From Dipylidium caninum (Eukaryota > Platyhelminthes > Cestoda > Cyclophyllidea > Dipylidiidae): DNA of 64,000 nt. Both the position numbers and the translations under genes were made by a program. How positions within the stretch are numbered: the first letter of the stretch is position 1; the number at the start of each line of letters is the position of its first letter. Of this stretch, positions 14,601 through 28,048 are shown in pieces. Under the pieces are notes generated by a model, which did no database searches, was not told the origin of the DNA, and saw nothing but the letters and a program-made list of their open reading frames with translations. Location of the stretch: positions 124,001 to 188,000 of the forward strand of contig QEYB01001250.1 in the NCBI GenBank assembly GCA_017562135.1, written 5' to 3'.

Positions 14601-14931
14601 AACCAATCCTCGCCAACTTAAAAATATGATACTATTTGGAATGCTGACACTCAGTAAATAAACAATTAGCCGAACTCCACAGAAAGCTGGTGTTCCAAGA
14701 CGAAATGCAGTCAAATTGTGCAAAAAAAGACATTCATTAAGTAAAAAATACAGAGAGGAAAGAACAAAGCCTGAAGACTGGAATAAGGAACAACAAGGTC
14801 AAAAACAGAAGTAATAAGAAATGGTAAAGAGATATCACAAATAACCACTTGGACACAAAAGTCGCAACACGAGGATAGTTTGAGGGTACGGGTTTGAAAA
14901 TATAAGAGAGGGAGGGGGAAAAGGGGGGAGC
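8691..14931. other. gap between MFS transporter and PICK1
   Basis: About 6.2 kb with no exon I can support. It must contain the 5' end of the MFS transporter, since the exon at 8566-8690 starts in mid-codon, as well as the 3' flank of PICK1. A plus-strand frame at 8724-8999 (MAKLTNGIAIAEGKLEQ) looks peptide-like but matches nothing I know. Confidence 0.6.
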
Positions 14932-17900
14932 TTACTCTATAGACACCAAATCAAATACATCTTTCTGCGTTTCTTGAAGTCCTGGCACCTTAGTGCTATC
15001 TCCAAGGTCTAGCAAAGTGTCCATATTGTCAGCAAGCCCCGTGTTAATCAGAATGCCTTCATTGGTTGGCAGATCAGCCAAAGGCTCAACGTCTATGTCA
15101 TCGACGTCATTGATGACATTATCAACTTCATCGTCTTCTTCCTCACTTTCCCCAGTATTAATAATTTCCGATTTGTAAGCGAAGGCGTCTCGTGACAAAT
15201 CCATCTCCAACGGGAAAATAGTCGCACCTTTCATAACCTCGTAGCAGTTTTCGTGGTAAGTAGCCATTGCAGAGACGAATCTTTGTAACTGAATAACCGT
15301 ATCTTGCACTGTGAACGAGACAGTGGATTTTATAAGAGTAATCGAATTCAAAAACAAGCAATAAGGCACCGATTAGTTAGTTAGAAATAAAGGTGTTTTA
15401 GCTAAATTCAAAACCTGGGCTCTAAAGCCTACCAAGTTCTTTAGCAAGATGTTCAACCAGAACTATCAATATTTGTTGATTCAAGTTTTCCTTAACATTC
15501 TTCCAATTAGACTTCAACATAGATGGTCAACTATTGCAGTCAAGCAGTGCAAACCGTCGAGTTGGTGCACAACCTCAGGGACTTATCATCAAAGTCCAAG
15601 AGCTCAGAAATTATGTGGCTTGAGAAGCAAAGAATTGTTGCAGTTTTGCACGTACTAGATATTTAGCACGCCTACTTGCAGTTACCAAATTCAACAAATT
15701 TCTGTAGGAAAAGTCAGATAGAACATTCCACTCTCAGCATTTTGGGAAAGATACAAGTAGATAACGGGTTAAGAATTGTGAGACGATTTCATATTCTTTT
15801 AAAAAAATTGGGCAAAAAAAAACAGGCTACCGCAACACGTAGCACTACGTCATGGTGTCTCTCGGCTTATGCCATGTCATTAAAATGGGAAAATTTGTAT
15901 GCCGAACCAAAAGCTAACATGAAACAATTATTCGAAAGGATATACCATGGAAAAATATAAGAAATTCTCCAGGTAGCCGCGGTTTACCCTAACGCTGTCT
16001 GGTATGCAAATAAACACAATGTAGGAACGATTTTGCCATCTACTCATAACGATTTAGTAGAAATGACTCTTACCGTGCTTATTATCAAGAAGTTCAAGCT
16101 TAACGAGAACATCATTACGAAGTTTGGCAAAGCGTGTTCTTGCATCTTGTCGACATCGCAACACCAAACGATACTCGTAGTTGCCTGTTTCTACACGATA
16201 CAAGGGTTCCTGCAGTGCGTTGAAAGTGTACTCCTCGTCGTCCATCTCCTTTACCTTTAAGCAATATGACTGAGACAGAAAAATAATAGTGAAATAGGTG
16301 CCAAAAGGTAGAAAGCAAAAAGACAACACAATGAGCTCACAAGATACTCGAACTTCACGTTCAGATAACGTTTTACAGTGAGTTTTGTATCTGGGATAGC
16401 TTTAGTAAGAAAGGTGTTCAAAGCTGAGACTATCTACAATAAAACAAGGCAGTATGATTAGCAAGCTGTAATTTACATAAAAGTTGCGCAACTAAAGACG
16501 AGTCAAAAAAAGATCAAAAAGTCCTCGACGGAACTCACTAAGTTTCCATTAGGGAATGAAAAGACTAAAAAAATGAACAAAATCAGTGCTGTATGGCAAG
16601 CTTTTGTGGGACTTTAATAACAAAGCATTTAGCACTATTTCCAAGAGCTTGTGCATAGGGCAATAGTCAAAATGGGTAGATGATACCCTTGTCAGCCGTA
16701 TAAACAGGGTTCCATTTAATAAATGGAACCATACTGGATTTGATTCCAAATAGCAAGAAACTAAAGACAAACAAACAGTTGTTAATAAAACATACATAAA
16801 TCCACATAAGAGTACAAATGACAGAATGTGTATAAGCCATGTTAAAGAGAAAGCGGGGTTTTCGCCTTCCTCCGTTCTCAGATTTATGAAATTTGTACTG
16901 TCAAGTTACTTAAGAGAAATGTATCTGGGAACAAATTTACAACTATAACAACGAAAGGAACAGGTCATAAAGTCATTATAAATCTACAGACTTGGAAAAT
17001 CGTTAAATTTCACACAGTGATTTTAATTTAAAATCACTTGAGATTTTCAGGTATCATTCGGGCTTAAACAATATGATCGAAATATAGAGGTGAGAGTCTA
17101 TCAAGATTGTTCCCACCATTGTTAACATCACACTAAAAAAGTTTAGACAACGTTTAAAATAAGTAGTTTCTTAAAGCTTTCTTGTTTCCATTGAAAGCAA
17201 AAATTCCACCATAAATTGTGGACAGTCAATACCAAAAAAGACAAAATAGGGAAGCCGTATGCCAAAATGGAGCGAAAAACCCAAATTAATATAAGGCATT
17301 CTTTATCCTAATAGGAAACCACGCTGCGAGTATACTAGAAAAGAATAGAAGGCAACAGAGGGTATATGAATGGAGTCGCACTACATTATTGGCAAATAAA
17401 ACAAACATTAACGTAATGGGAAGTTAAAGGATGGAAACAACTAATGTCGGCTATAATCAAGCAATCATTTCGTATAAAGAACAGTGAGGTACAGTCCCGA
17501 AAGAGAATAATTGGTTGTTAAACAGATTTGCTTAAAAGTTCGTCAGTCAATTGCAATCATTAAGGCAAAATTAAAGGCTTCAGCCACCCATACAACCTAC
17601 AATAGGCGCATTTGCGTCCCGAGAACGCAATTAATAATCATAATCATAAGTTTTCACCAAAAATGAAATCAAAGGCATCAAAATTTTCGAAAATCGGAAA
17701 TTGATATGAATTAAAGACTCAGAACCTACTGGCTGCAGTTCTTTGAGGGCGTCTGTAGTGAAATTCTCCAGTTCCCGATGAGCCTCTCCGAAATGCGTGA
17801 AGGCCTGACCGGCACGAATCTGGGGCTCCTTGACGCCAATTTGGGACATTATTTCCCCAAACGCTGGATGTCAAGGGGTAACATAATGAATGCGGGGCTG

Positions 17901-18888
17901 ATTGCAGATAGCTAGGAATACTGAACGTGTCGAAAGTAGTCGGAAGAGATCGTGTTTTTAACTCACTTCGATGAACTTTGGACAACTGAAAAAGCGCTCG
18001 AACAAGAGCACGAGTGTGCTGCACCAAACCGATGAACATGGATGCCGTGCGGTTTAATTCATCCATTTTCTTAACAAGACTGTCTGAAAAAGTAATTAAA
18101 ATTAAAAATTAAAATAATGAAGGGCAATACCTAGAACCGAAAAATCAACTCACCGTTGACAAGGATAGCTCTGCTCAAACCCAAAGCGTCGGCTGTACTG
18201 GCCTCCATATTTTCCACCATTTTGTGTTTCAATTTCTTTAACACTGGAGGAGCTTATTTATGAAAAATTAAAAACTTACCAATATCCAATGTTTTGCCCT
18301 GTTTTGGGTCAGCGTGAAGTTTATTGAAATAAATTGTCACCGACTCCTAAAAAGATAGTAAAGTAACTGCGACTTACACAAATTCAGATACCATTAACTC
18401 GATAACCATCAAAAAGCATACAATACGCTCAATGTAAAAAGAGGGGATGGAGAGAGAGAGGAAACTTACAGGAAAGCTTTGAATTAAACGAGCAACTTCA
18501 ACTTTCCCTTTACCCTTTACACGAACGCCACCGACACCAGTTATTTCGTCTCCGGCTTGAATTGTGCCGTCTCGCGAAGCTGGTGTGTTGTCGAAAACCT
18601 GGACGACATAGAGACAAGGGCAGTAGGGGGCGCCTCCGCCAATACTAATGCCAACCAAATTTTGTGCATCCTTTTTGAGGGTAACGGAACCGCTAGTCAC
18701 CATCATACCTCTAGGATGCAAAAAAGGGACGCTCATCATCTGAACCATATTGATTTTTGGCCATAGATGTTGCAAAAAAAATTCCCAAATAACCGGCCGT
18801 ATTCTGAGTATTTTAATAAGTCAAGCAGAGTAGGATCATATATTTTAGCTTACAACCTATCTTCTTCAAAAACGTAAGATTCGCCCAT
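14932..18888 (-). CDS. PICK1: PICK1, PDZ and BAR domain protein
   Basis: Peripheral membrane scaffold that binds receptor and transporter C-termini through its PDZ domain and curves membranes through a BAR dimer. Complete model of 449 codons in nine exons, all phases closing: 18854-18888, 18470-18710, 18280-18346, 18154-18243, 17967-18083, 17730-17863, 16341-16433, 16074-16269, 14932-15308 (TAA stop). The PDZ domain spans about residues 18-105, with the carboxylate-binding region LKKDAQNLVGISIGGG and the YCPCLYVVQVFDNTPA block. The BAR region, about 115-330, contains KAIPDTKLT, VKFEYL and KVKEMDDEEY. The C-terminus is acidic (ESEEEDDEVDN), as in other PICK1 proteins. The first exon gives only 12 residues (MGESYVFEEDR), matching the short acidic start of vertebrate PICK1; an AG directly abuts the ATG. 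Slightly longer than the roughly 415-residue human protein because of its tail. Head-to-head with the lipase gene. Confidence 0.95.
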
Positions 18889-19965
18889 CTTATCAGCGAA
18901 CGCGCAATCTAACTAGGTTGACGGCCATACACCAATGAGACCATAACCTTCAGGCAAAAAATAAGAAAATATTGTAACTCGGACAACATCGTCTACATAG
19001 AAAATTCTCATATATTTATTCTATAACGATCGTTCTGATTTTATCAGCTCTCATTGACTATTAATTATGTGTAAGAATGTTTTAACAAAGACCAGAAAAT
19101 TTATTTTTGGTCAATTGACGCTTAATTCTTAACTATTAAACATATATTTTGAACTTCTCAAAGAAATTAATGTGAGCATATGACTTTGGGAATAATGCGA
19201 GTATACTAAGATCATATTATATTTTGCAAAGGTTTCCGGAAATATATTTAATGTTAAATTCCGGCAAAGTCTCGTTCCTGCGGCTTGTATTTCAAACTTA
19301 TACGCCGCCTTCCAGACCACGGGGGTTTGTCGGATTGTTGCGGATGGCGAATGGCGAGTATGATAATATAACACTTTTATAAATTTGTAAAAATTATTGT
19401 TTTTTTGACAGTAATTTTAATTATCGAGCATGAAAGGTATGAAGTTTAGACAAGGGTGATTTTTTAACTAGGTCGGTACGAAAGATATCCGATTACAAAC
19501 ATCGCGCAATGGTATTTGATTGACGGAATGGATGTAGCCAAAGAATATCACTGTTTTTGGCCAAAGGGAAGGACACACAAATCTCGTACATCTGATATTA
19601 CGCCAATTGGAAAATTTATCCTTAATACTTTCGAACAAATCAAATATAACGTTTACTACACGCTGCGACATGTAATGAAGAATTTCTTTTCTCCCGAAAT
19701 GCAAGATTTATGGTGTTGCGTGATGGGTTACCTGCCTCAGACATACGTTACGGTGATACCTTTTCCACGTGAAATTTCCTAGCCCTGTAACCCAGGGTTT
19801 TTAAACTCAAGGTCCTAATAAGGCTTAACAGCCTTTTGTTACTCTGCAAATTAACACTCCATTTTAATTTGATTTTGTTTAACGCCACTGCCATTTACTA
19901 CTTGACCTCAAAATGTGAACGTTTTCGAATATAAGACGCATTTTTCGCCCCGCCTTTTTGTAATA
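18889..19965. other. shared 5' region of PICK1 and DAGL
   Basis: A 1.08 kb head-to-head interval that should hold both promoters. It contains an 88-codon plus-strand frame (19516-19782) that I could not join to the lipase. No clear TATA or binding-site cluster was identified. Confidence 0.6.
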
Positions 19966-22900
19966 ATGCCGCATTTAAAACTTTTCAAACGTACGTGGAA
20001 GTATGCAGAAGATGAGTTTGTCATATCTAATATCACGCAGGCGATAATACGGACGGCACTGTATGTTTGCCTAAATCCTGGTTGTTATCTGTAGTGTTGC
20101 GACGGCCGGCGGCTTTCTTTTATCACCTGGAGAAAACAATAAATGTCCCTCTTCTCCTTGTCGAGTATTTGTTCTGATTAATTGAACTTAGCTTTTAGGC
20201 TATTTTGATAGTCACCGCCGTATTATGCATACTCCAAATTCTGTTACTCTTCATTGTTGCCGCAGTTAGTGGAAATGGGGGAGTAATGGAGGTCCACAAA
20301 CGCAAACGCATAGGAATATGGATTGCAATTCATTTATGTTTAATGTGCTTGGAGCTTATATTTTACTGTCTTTCGATCTGGCAAATAAGCTCTCTTTGGA
20401 ACAAGGTAGTTCTATATTAAATCCTGGTGAAAATTACAGAGAATTCATGTAATTTATGCTATGTTTCTACGTACAATTTTATTAGCCTTTAGTACAGAAT
20501 GGTCAAGACGCCCCCTTTTTGCCTTTTTTGCTTTATAGCCTTCTTCCATCGCCGTAATTTGTTGGTGTTCCATCTTGCTCTTCGTAATCGTTTTCGAAAT
20601 CATTGACTGGATAAGACACTATGACAGGCACGGAAAAATTAAATACGAATTTTACCAGACATTCCTGTATGATGGGTTACACAAAACGGACCGTGAAAAA
20701 CGCGAATTAATCAAGTCGATTCGGAAAATTTCACATGCCAGATGGATGCAACATTTATCCAAGAAAAGCTTACCTCTTATGAAGTCGGAGTTGAAGATGG
20801 GAAGGAAGATGCAATCATCGCGGTTGCTTCTGCACTCTCTGACCTAGTTTCTGTAATATTTTGCGTTAGCTTAACCTCTCTTATGTTTTTACTTGTTTGA
20901 TATTCCACTTGCTACTTCTACCTTCCTTATATAGTTGAGATATCCTTAATATTTACAGTTAAGCGGATTTATTTGTTCCTTTAACATTTCTTAAAATGCA
21001 CCTGGCAAATTCTTTCTGCTTAGGACTTAGATCTAACGCTGTCTGACCTCGCGACTGGTTTGGTCCTTCTTCGATGGCAGTCGAACATGTGGATCGGTGA
21101 TCAAAGCCGTGTTCCTGCTGAATACGTTCTAAAACAAACGGAACCCGTTCTAGACGACATAGCAGGCGAGGTCAGTACCGTTACACTTTCCCTTCATCGG
21201 TAATTGTAAAAATTCAATGTTTCACATTCAAAATTTCCTGAATTTTACTATTGGTTATATACAACATTACTTGCCTCAGACGTCATTGAATTTCACAGTC
21301 TTCTGTTTTACTTTAAGCTTAATCCAAAGGTTAAGAATCCGGTAGATAAACTGAAGAAAAACTGGCTTCACATCTCACGATTGAGGAGGTACTCCCACCT
21401 TGTTAACGCCTCCTATGGTTGGATTTATTATTACATAGAAAACCCATGTGACTGCAAGGCCATCAACCGATTATGCCAGAAAATTTCTTGCGGGTAATGT
21501 CGACACTTCCGTTAGTTTATACTTTCAACATGCAGAGGAGTTCAAGCTTCTTATTGTTAGAAAATGTAGGAAATAAAAGTAGTGGATTAGTGGATACCGC
21601 CTCACCTCACATTACTTACCAATTTTTCCGCAACTGCAGAACTGTAGTGAAAAGTGCGGTATTCAACATTTCGGGTTAATTAATATTCCTTCGTGTCGAT
21701 TACATAAAGTTTTAGCTATGCGATCCCTACTGAACCGGAGCATTTGGTATGCTTAAAGCATTTTTCACTTTTCTTCAAACAAATCGCGGAATTATTTTTA
21801 TTTTGGTTCCAGGATTCTTGAGGTTATCGGAAAAATTTATTCAAAATCCACGTTAAATAATCTAGAACTTCGTCAGGAAATCAGTCTGAATGAAATTTTT
21901 ATTTTTCTTAATCTCATTTCTTTCCGTATCCTGATCAAGTTTTACTAGCTTAACGCACTCATCTATTTTGCTTTATCAAAATAAATGATCCACGTTAGTT
22001 TATCTTCAAGTCTGCAAAATTGCAACTTATTTTCTGCGAGCCAGTGTTTACCTCTGCTTAAAGTTTATTCAATTTCAAATCTTCAATGTAGTAATCCTAA
22101 GGCACCGTCTATACAAATCGACTTGGAAAGGGGCATCTCTGGTCCCGGTGGCTGTCTTTGTGCCGGTCGGAACTGCTATTTGGCTGCGTTTTTAGAAATG
22201 TCCCAGCTAGAGTGCGAAAATATTCTCGTTTTTGAAATCACTGATAAGGTGAGTGCGACATTTCTAACTTATCTTCGACTTTTCGTTTAATGTTCGATTG
22301 TTTTGCGTGTAATAGGCTATTTGGATGTGGTATGGTTGGCAGATAATGGAGCTTCTATAAATAAGATTCGGATTTTTCCCCGTCCTCGATTTTTACTATT
22401 AACTTATACCGAAAATGAATTATTTACTGCCTGTGATGAAGTTTTCCCTTCTGCTTTGACTTTGTGACTATTCATTTTTGGTATCATCTTTCATGCCTTT
22501 GGATTTATCAACCGGAATCAAAAATGACTTAGCTGTATTAATGCTACATTTGAAAATCATGACGTAAGTTGTTAAATAGGTCAAACAGTCTTTTTGATAT
22601 GTCACATCAGTTTTAGTGTAGGGAACAACTGAGTAGGCACGTGCGTTTATGCGCAACAAAATTAGGATATTTCATTTACTGACGCATTTACACACTCATC
22701 GTCATTTCAAGGAACTCTTACAGAAGCACACCGGCTTTCCCATCTACAGAGCCATAAGTAATATCCCAGCTATGTTAGTAATTGAATGTAATTTCATTTC
22801 ATCTTTGTGGATTTTGGATCTGATGGGAAATTTGTTGACTAGCAAAGGTGGAAGTTTCATCAACTCATATATTGAGCCCATACGAAGGGGCTTGTTTTCT

Positions 22901-25900
22901 TTACGTAAGTGTCAACCGAGTATTCGTATAATGCGCGATAAGCCTGCGACCAGTTGGTATCACTCTTGAACTCCGTTTGTTTGAACAACTCTGCTTGCAC
23001 AATAATTATTCAAAATAGTTTTGTATTAAAAAAGGTTTTTTATGCCTTACTGACTACCCGGTTATCATGCGTAGACGGATGAAATGGTCTTTCAAATGCC
23101 TTTTTTAAGTATTGGTTGATTTCTTGGTTAATTCCAACAAACCAAATAATATTTTCATAAACTCAGCCGTTGTCGATGGGGCGACTGATTCATCATGTCA
23201 ACAGGCTTCACTTTAATTCGTGTTTAGGTACTCGGATTTTAATGATATGCTTCGGACTAAAAAAAAAAATTAAGTGACCAAATAAAATGTACTTGTTATT
23301 TCCAGTTCTACAACGCAGCGGTGATGCTCGTAATCGATGACGTTACCGAGGCAATCGTGTTGATAGTACGCGGTACCCTCTCGGGCGATGATACACTGGT
23401 TGACATGGTAGCAGCCGGTGAGCCACTGCTGGATGAAGACTCAGGGAAGTCATCTGAAGGCCAGCTAATTGCACACAGTGGAATGGCTCGCACGGCACGA
23501 AATATTTCCCAGCGTGTTGTAAAAGAAAGGTGGTTTGAGGAAGCCAAGCGTCTGAGACCCAATTACCCCGTGGTTATCTGTGGCCACAGCCTCGGAGCTG
23601 GTTTGGTCTCCCTCATGTGCGTCCTTCTGAAGCCGCACTATCCAGAACTGAAGGCTTACGCGTTCAGTCCTCCCGGTGGTCTAATGAGGTAAGTATTAAT
23701 TCCTCGGTTCACATAATATTTTTTTCTTTACCTCCCCATGAATGTTGTGTTCTCTTCTCTGCATGATGCCGAACCTAACTTGTATTCAAGATCTCTTTTC
23801 AACCTAATGAATTGTCTAAGAATGGAAGTAAAAAACTCGCAAAAAAAACGTAATGTTGTTTTGGGTAGAACAACGTTTATGAATTGTACTTTGCATTTTA
23901 TCAGTGAGACAATACTGGCAATAGAGCTAATGGGAAAATTTGACTTAAATTTCGTAATGGGATTTTCTTTGCAATCTCTCTACCCTGTAAACTATTTTTT
24001 TTGCTAACCGCCTACTAAGAATACAGGGTGAAGATTGGCTGCTTCCCCCAATCCTTGCTCTGGCTCGAATTCAGAGTTTGGAAAACATATTTAAGCAGTT
24101 ACTGTTGTAGACTTTTAGAAAACGAAAATTTTGCATGGTTGTAAAATAGGTGCGGGAATAACTCAGTTTTCGCTTGACATTAGTAATGTGACTTTTTCAC
24201 CGAAATTGTTGTTCATTTTTACCTCCCCCATGGGGGAAGATATTGAAATCTGCGGCTTTTCATCTGATTAATACAATTTTCTACGCCCTAATCACTACTG
24301 CAGCCAATCGGAAGTGAGGATGTCCAATTCATTCTGTACTCTTATATTTCCGCATTGCATTTAGCATTGCATCTATGGAGGAAGGAAAATCTCTCTTAAT
24401 TTATCTTAGCAAGTGTTCCGTTGGACACCAGCTTTCATGTCATAAGGCTTGACGTATTTAAGGCCCGTAATGAAGCGTAATCCATGAAATTTATCCACGT
24501 ACTCCATATCGTAATTTTTTATAAATTGCAAGTATGATGGTACAAAATCGGTCTGAAAATCAGTTTAATCGGAGTACTCGTAACATCACTTGATATCCCT
24601 AACTCTTATATCTACTCACTTAAAACACTCCAAGTTTAATGTTTGAAATAAATTATTCGACTATTTTTCGAGGTTGAAGTTCCTTACCGCAATGGACTAA
24701 ATCAGTATTTGTTCATGTGGCTCAGTTATTCACGCAGAGTTAACAAACCTAAATGTGCCAATTTTTTTCTCTAACCTCTAGCAAAGATCTCGCAAAAATG
24801 ACACGAAAATACTTGTGCTCAATCATTTACGGTTACGACTGCATCGGACGTCTTGGCAGTCATACTTTGGAGGATTTAAGAGCGCGTGTGTTTCATGCCC
24901 TCTGCATCTACAAAACTCCCAAATTCATGGCCTTGGGCTCTCAGATGTGTTTCAAGTTCCTACGGCTTCTACCTTGTTGCTCGAGATTGCCGAAGGTCAT
25001 CAAGTTGGATGAAGAAACGATGAAAAAACTCGTCGATCCAGATATGCACGATGCTTACGCGACTCCAGTTGGATCGAAGTTCAAACCCCACTTGAAAGAC
25101 AGGATTTTCTGTAGGCGTTCATACTCCACCTTATTTTTCTTTCACTTTCAACTATTTATTTTTAATGTGATATAACAAGGCTTTAATTACCTCTAAGGTA
25201 ACGTACCAAATTTTTGAGCATGGGGGATATCCGATTTCGGTTTGTTCTCTTTCCAAAACTTTTCGGTGTACGATAAATTTACAATCTGCAGTATGTGAAT
25301 GTCAGTTCAGTAGAATTGCTGCGTTGCTCCAACTCATTCCGTGACGACAGTTAACGGCTAAAATCAACCAAGTCCTTAGAACAACCTCCAAACAATTAAC
25401 AATGTTTTCATTTCATTGAACTTTAAATAAAAACGGGAAATACTGAACATGTAGTAATGTAATTATGGCGGTACCATTATAATAACGACCAAAGGGCACA
25501 GGCAAATGTGAAGATTTATATTTTCTGAACATAAAGAGTCTCCTCAAGCTTTAACTCTGAATGCTTTGCTGTACTACCACTTAGTTGTAAAATTACCAAA
25601 ATTTCCAGTTGGATAAAGCGAAAATTGTAGGCCAGGGCTATTTACCTGTTAGAACCTTTCATTTGCAGATGCTTCTATTCGACTCTTAAAGGTGAAACAA
25701 GAATTAATCGTCTTCTGCCTTCGAAACGGTCCTTGATGCGCTGGAAGGATCCGAAATGCACCAGACTGTTGACACTTTCTCGCCCATATCCTCGGAGTCT
25801 TTACCCCAAGACTCTACGAGAGCCAAGCCAAAAGCGTCATTACACACTCGATCTAATGATGGAGTCCATGCTTCAAGCCATTCCATCCGGCCGGCTCTTA

Positions 25901-26999
25901 CATATCATTGAAGTGGACAAAGACTTCGAAATCGAGGGTGTCCAGCCATACACAAAGTGAGCCTCTTCCTCCGCTGATCTCTACATCTATTGAGGAGTTG
26001 GTCTTTTTTGCTCCTATGACGAATGGAAACCCCAGTGCAGTTTCCCTTTTAGTAAACAGTTTGAACTATTAACGTCATAACAGCAATGACACCAATGTGA
26101 GGATGTTCTATAGCAAGGTATTTTTCTCACCTACATCATCCTAAGAGCGAGAGTTAAAATGTCTAATCGGCATGCTCATTCATGAAAAATCACGTGATAA
26201 ACACACCAAATCTGCGGTTTCGCTAACGAAAAGAGTTACTGCCTAGACCTTTCGAAACGCCTCAAACATCCACGCTTTCGATGCAATTTCAGTTTTAGCT
26301 GATAATCTATTTTCGCAAAAAAATCGCTTGTTTAACAATACCAGCCGGCATCAACTATTTATGTACTTCATTTTTCGCATAATTAGTATCTTATCGCTAT
26401 AATATATTAGGGATTTTTCCGCTCAATTTACATCGGATTTAGGGAATAGTTCCGTAACCTTCTCTCATATGTTTGCTTCATTCAGCTATCAAGGGAACCC
26501 CTTGGCTGGTGGAAAAATTAAAATAGTCCTTATTCTGTTGCTTTCGGTTCTGATCGTTTATCCGATATTACTTCGGAACAAAATATTTTTGCTTCCTCTT
26601 TCTCTCTCCTTTGGTTAGCGCTTTTCGTTCAATCTGAATGTAAACGTCATTTATCGCTAAGTAACTTTTTCCGAAGTGTGTGAATTTGTATGGATGAAGC
26701 CTTAAAATATTTTGTACTATTTCAGACGCGGATATACTCCACCACCTATAGCACTCTGGGCAGATGCGGAAAACTTTAACAGTCTACTAATTCACCCTAA
26801 AATGCTCTTCAACCACTCTCCCATTCACGTCTCTACAGCCCTGGACCGCCTTTACAATAACATAATGCATCCGGAAAAGGTGTATCACAAGATTCATATC
26901 AATACGTGGGACAAAGAAATGAAACCTGTGAGTGGTGTGGAGAGAAAAATTACGGAGAAGGATGTAAAGCAATACTGCCGAGTACGAAAGCTCAAATGA
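19966..26999 (+). CDS. DAGL: sn-1-specific diacylglycerol lipase (DAGL)
   Basis: Membrane serine lipase that cleaves diacylglycerol to 2-arachidonoylglycerol-type monoacylglycerols. Exons: 19966-20060, 20199-20405, 20539-20852, 21024-21170, 21318-21493, 22092-22248, 23306-23688, 24782-25110, about 25692-25956, 26726-26999 (TGA), roughly 780 codons. The start MPHLKLFKRTW matches the conserved DAGL N-terminus; exons 2-3 carry the remaining N-terminal helices; DLDLTLSDLATGLVLL is the conserved cytosolic helix. Nucleophile Ser is AGC at 23588-23590 in GHSLGAG, Asp is GAC at 24837-24839 in YDCIGRLG, and His is CAT at 25901-25903 in SGRLLHI. The Ser-Asp spacing of about 52 residues equals that of human DAGLA. 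The C-terminus stops soon after the catalytic domain, so it lacks the long DAGLA tail and is DAGLB-like. Problems: the exon at 20539 is one base short, the 20060/20199 junction is out of phase, and the acceptor at 25691 was chosen by phase over a better-looking one at 25668. Confidence 0.92.
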
Positions 27000-27517
27000 C
27001 TTGCCTTGACTGTCTTATTATTTTTTGTTCTTACTTCCTAACGTAAGTCGCATCTTGGATGTTAGTCTCGTACAGATTTTTATACGGCGAATTTTTCTGT
27101 ATCAACTTCCTCTTTTATAGAATGGAGTTACTTAAAGGCAAAATAGATTTATGATCATTTTGATTGTTGTTAAGACTGACTGATGTTGGAGTCTAGTTGT
27201 CTTAAGGGGTCCCGTACCATTTAGGATGACCTAACAACCAAACAAGCAGGTTGGAATAGGAAATACTACCATTTGTTCACACGAGTGTATGCCACATTCT
27301 AGCGCAGATGCGTATTTCGAGATTAGATTTCCGCAGCTCGACACGAATTGTAACGTTTGTAGACTAATATATTTGTTTTTTCTCAGCCGGGTATAATGCA
27401 CCAACTTCAACGTAATGTCACATCTTATTACTCCACATATTTCTTTACCTAATTGAGTTGCGTTTTTTGTTAAGCTAGAAGTTAGCCATAAATTCTACAC
27501 TTTAATGAAACATTAAT

Positions 27518-28048
27518 TTAGGTCCTTGCTGAAGGTCTTTTTAGGAGATTGTAAGTGCAAGGTCTGAAATATTTTGTAATAACAAAGGTCCATAACTTTT
27601 TGGGGACGGGGGTGAGAAGAGTCGTATTCGCTTTCGCCGTTAGCTGACATTTTGTGAAGAGTTGTTCGTAAACCCTCCATACTGGTGTTGCGTATTGTGA
27701 CGTAAGGAAAGCCCTGAGAGTAAGAAATGCAGCAGTGGCGAAGGTGACGACCCACTTCTCAAATGGAAAATGCCCTGATTTCGCTAGGCAGGCACGAAGA
27801 AGTTTCTTAGGTGGCAAGAGTAAGTCTGCGCAGTGTCCTATCAAGTGAACTATTTTGCTATAGTGTAGTATTTGACGAGAAATAATTAACAGTTGCCAAA
27901 TTGAGAGACTTAAAAATTCCGAGAACAATATGGTGTCACAGCTCGGAGAACATATAAAACCTACGAAGGACAGAGAAGGTTTGACGTATGAGAAGAATTT
28001 GCGAATGGAGCGGTACTGAATCTCAGCGAAATTGAAATCCATCTTCAC
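27518..28048 (-). other. unexplained 176-codon ORF
   Basis: The longest open frame in the 7.5 kb between the lipase and the coiled-coil gene. It reads as a leucine- and aromatic-rich peptide with two hydrophobic segments. I recognise no family, and there is no obvious splice structure. It could be a single-exon species-specific gene or chance. Confidence 0.2.

Noticed and set aside
19516..19782. Plus-strand frame upstream of DAGL as a possible first exon
   Set aside because: The lipase already has a family-matching start at 19966, and this frame shows no DAGL similarity.
25704..25910. Alternative frame in the lipase exon (SSSAFETVLDALEGSEMHQ) that looks coding-like
   Set aside because: It ends in a stop before the conserved SGRLLHI, and only the other frame stays open through the catalytic His. 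A further indel cannot be fully excluded.
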